From NCBI GenBank assembly GCA_041628615.1, contig JBFKOW010000102.1:1-12847 (forward strand): DNA of 12,847 nucleotides, in the 5' to 3' direction. The position numbers and the translations under genes were made by a program. Source of the stretch: JAMWZF01 sp041628615. Its GTDB lineage: Bacteria; Pseudomonadota; Alphaproteobacteria; Rhodobacterales; Rhodobacteraceae. Position 1 is the first letter of the stretch; each line of letters starts with the position of its first letter. Shown in pieces: positions 12,846 to 12,847 of this stretch. The notes under the pieces were generated by a model. The model saw only the letters and a program-made list of their open reading frames with translations, did not search any database and was not told where the DNA came from.

Positions 12846-12847
12846 TC

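Overview
This is a very GC-rich bacterial window that is almost entirely chromosomal housekeeping DNA. The gene content suggests an alphaproteobacterium of the Rhodobacterales/Rhodobacteraceae: an N-formylglutamate amidohydrolase / DUF1244 / DoxX cluster sits divergently beside pyruvate kinase, a two-helix membrane protein follows pyk, and then come rpmI-rplT, pheS, pheT and a YtoQ-family gene. This taxonomic call is inferred from protein character and gene order as remembered; no search was possible.

Layout. (1) 1-785: the 5' end of an unrecognised minus-strand gene leaves the left edge. A divergent ABM-type monooxygenase-fold gene follows, then a 255-bp non-coding stretch holding a decayed copy of the start of the left-edge gene. 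(2) 786-2253, plus strand: a D-amino-acid aminotransferase and an unrecognised 150-residue protein behind an AT-rich leader. (3) 2250-3773, minus strand: N-formylglutamate amidohydrolase, DUF1244 and a DoxX-like membrane protein, apparently one operon. (4) 3774-5714: a divergent control region with a sigma70-like promoter and a GTTANCGNTAAC operator, then pyk and a small membrane protein. (5) 5715-6469: a clear promoter, rpmI, rplT and a terminator. (6) 6476-7630, minus strand: a YdeI/OmdA-like protein and a GNAT acetyltransferase 3 bp apart. (7) 7676-11585: pheS and pheT, the two subunits of phenylalanyl-tRNA synthetase, unusually split by 348 bp of non-coding DNA. (8) 11621-12847: a YtoQ-family gene, mscL, a nested stem-loop and an exact 92-bp second copy of the 3' end of the YtoQ gene.

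How the genes fit together. Translation genes (rpmI, rplT, pheS, pheT) and central carbon metabolism (pyk, probably controlled by a LacI-family carbon regulator) dominate. Amino-acid side metabolism (the aminotransferase and the N-formylglutamate hydrolase) and an osmotic safety valve (mscL) make up most of the rest.

The most unusual feature is structural. Near each end of the window, a copy of the edge of a gene (a 5' end on the left, a 3' end on the right) is repeated in direct orientation so that a single-gene segment is bracketed. I see no convincing undescribed defence, mobile or biosynthetic system. No tRNA, rRNA, CRISPR array, transposase or integrase was seen.
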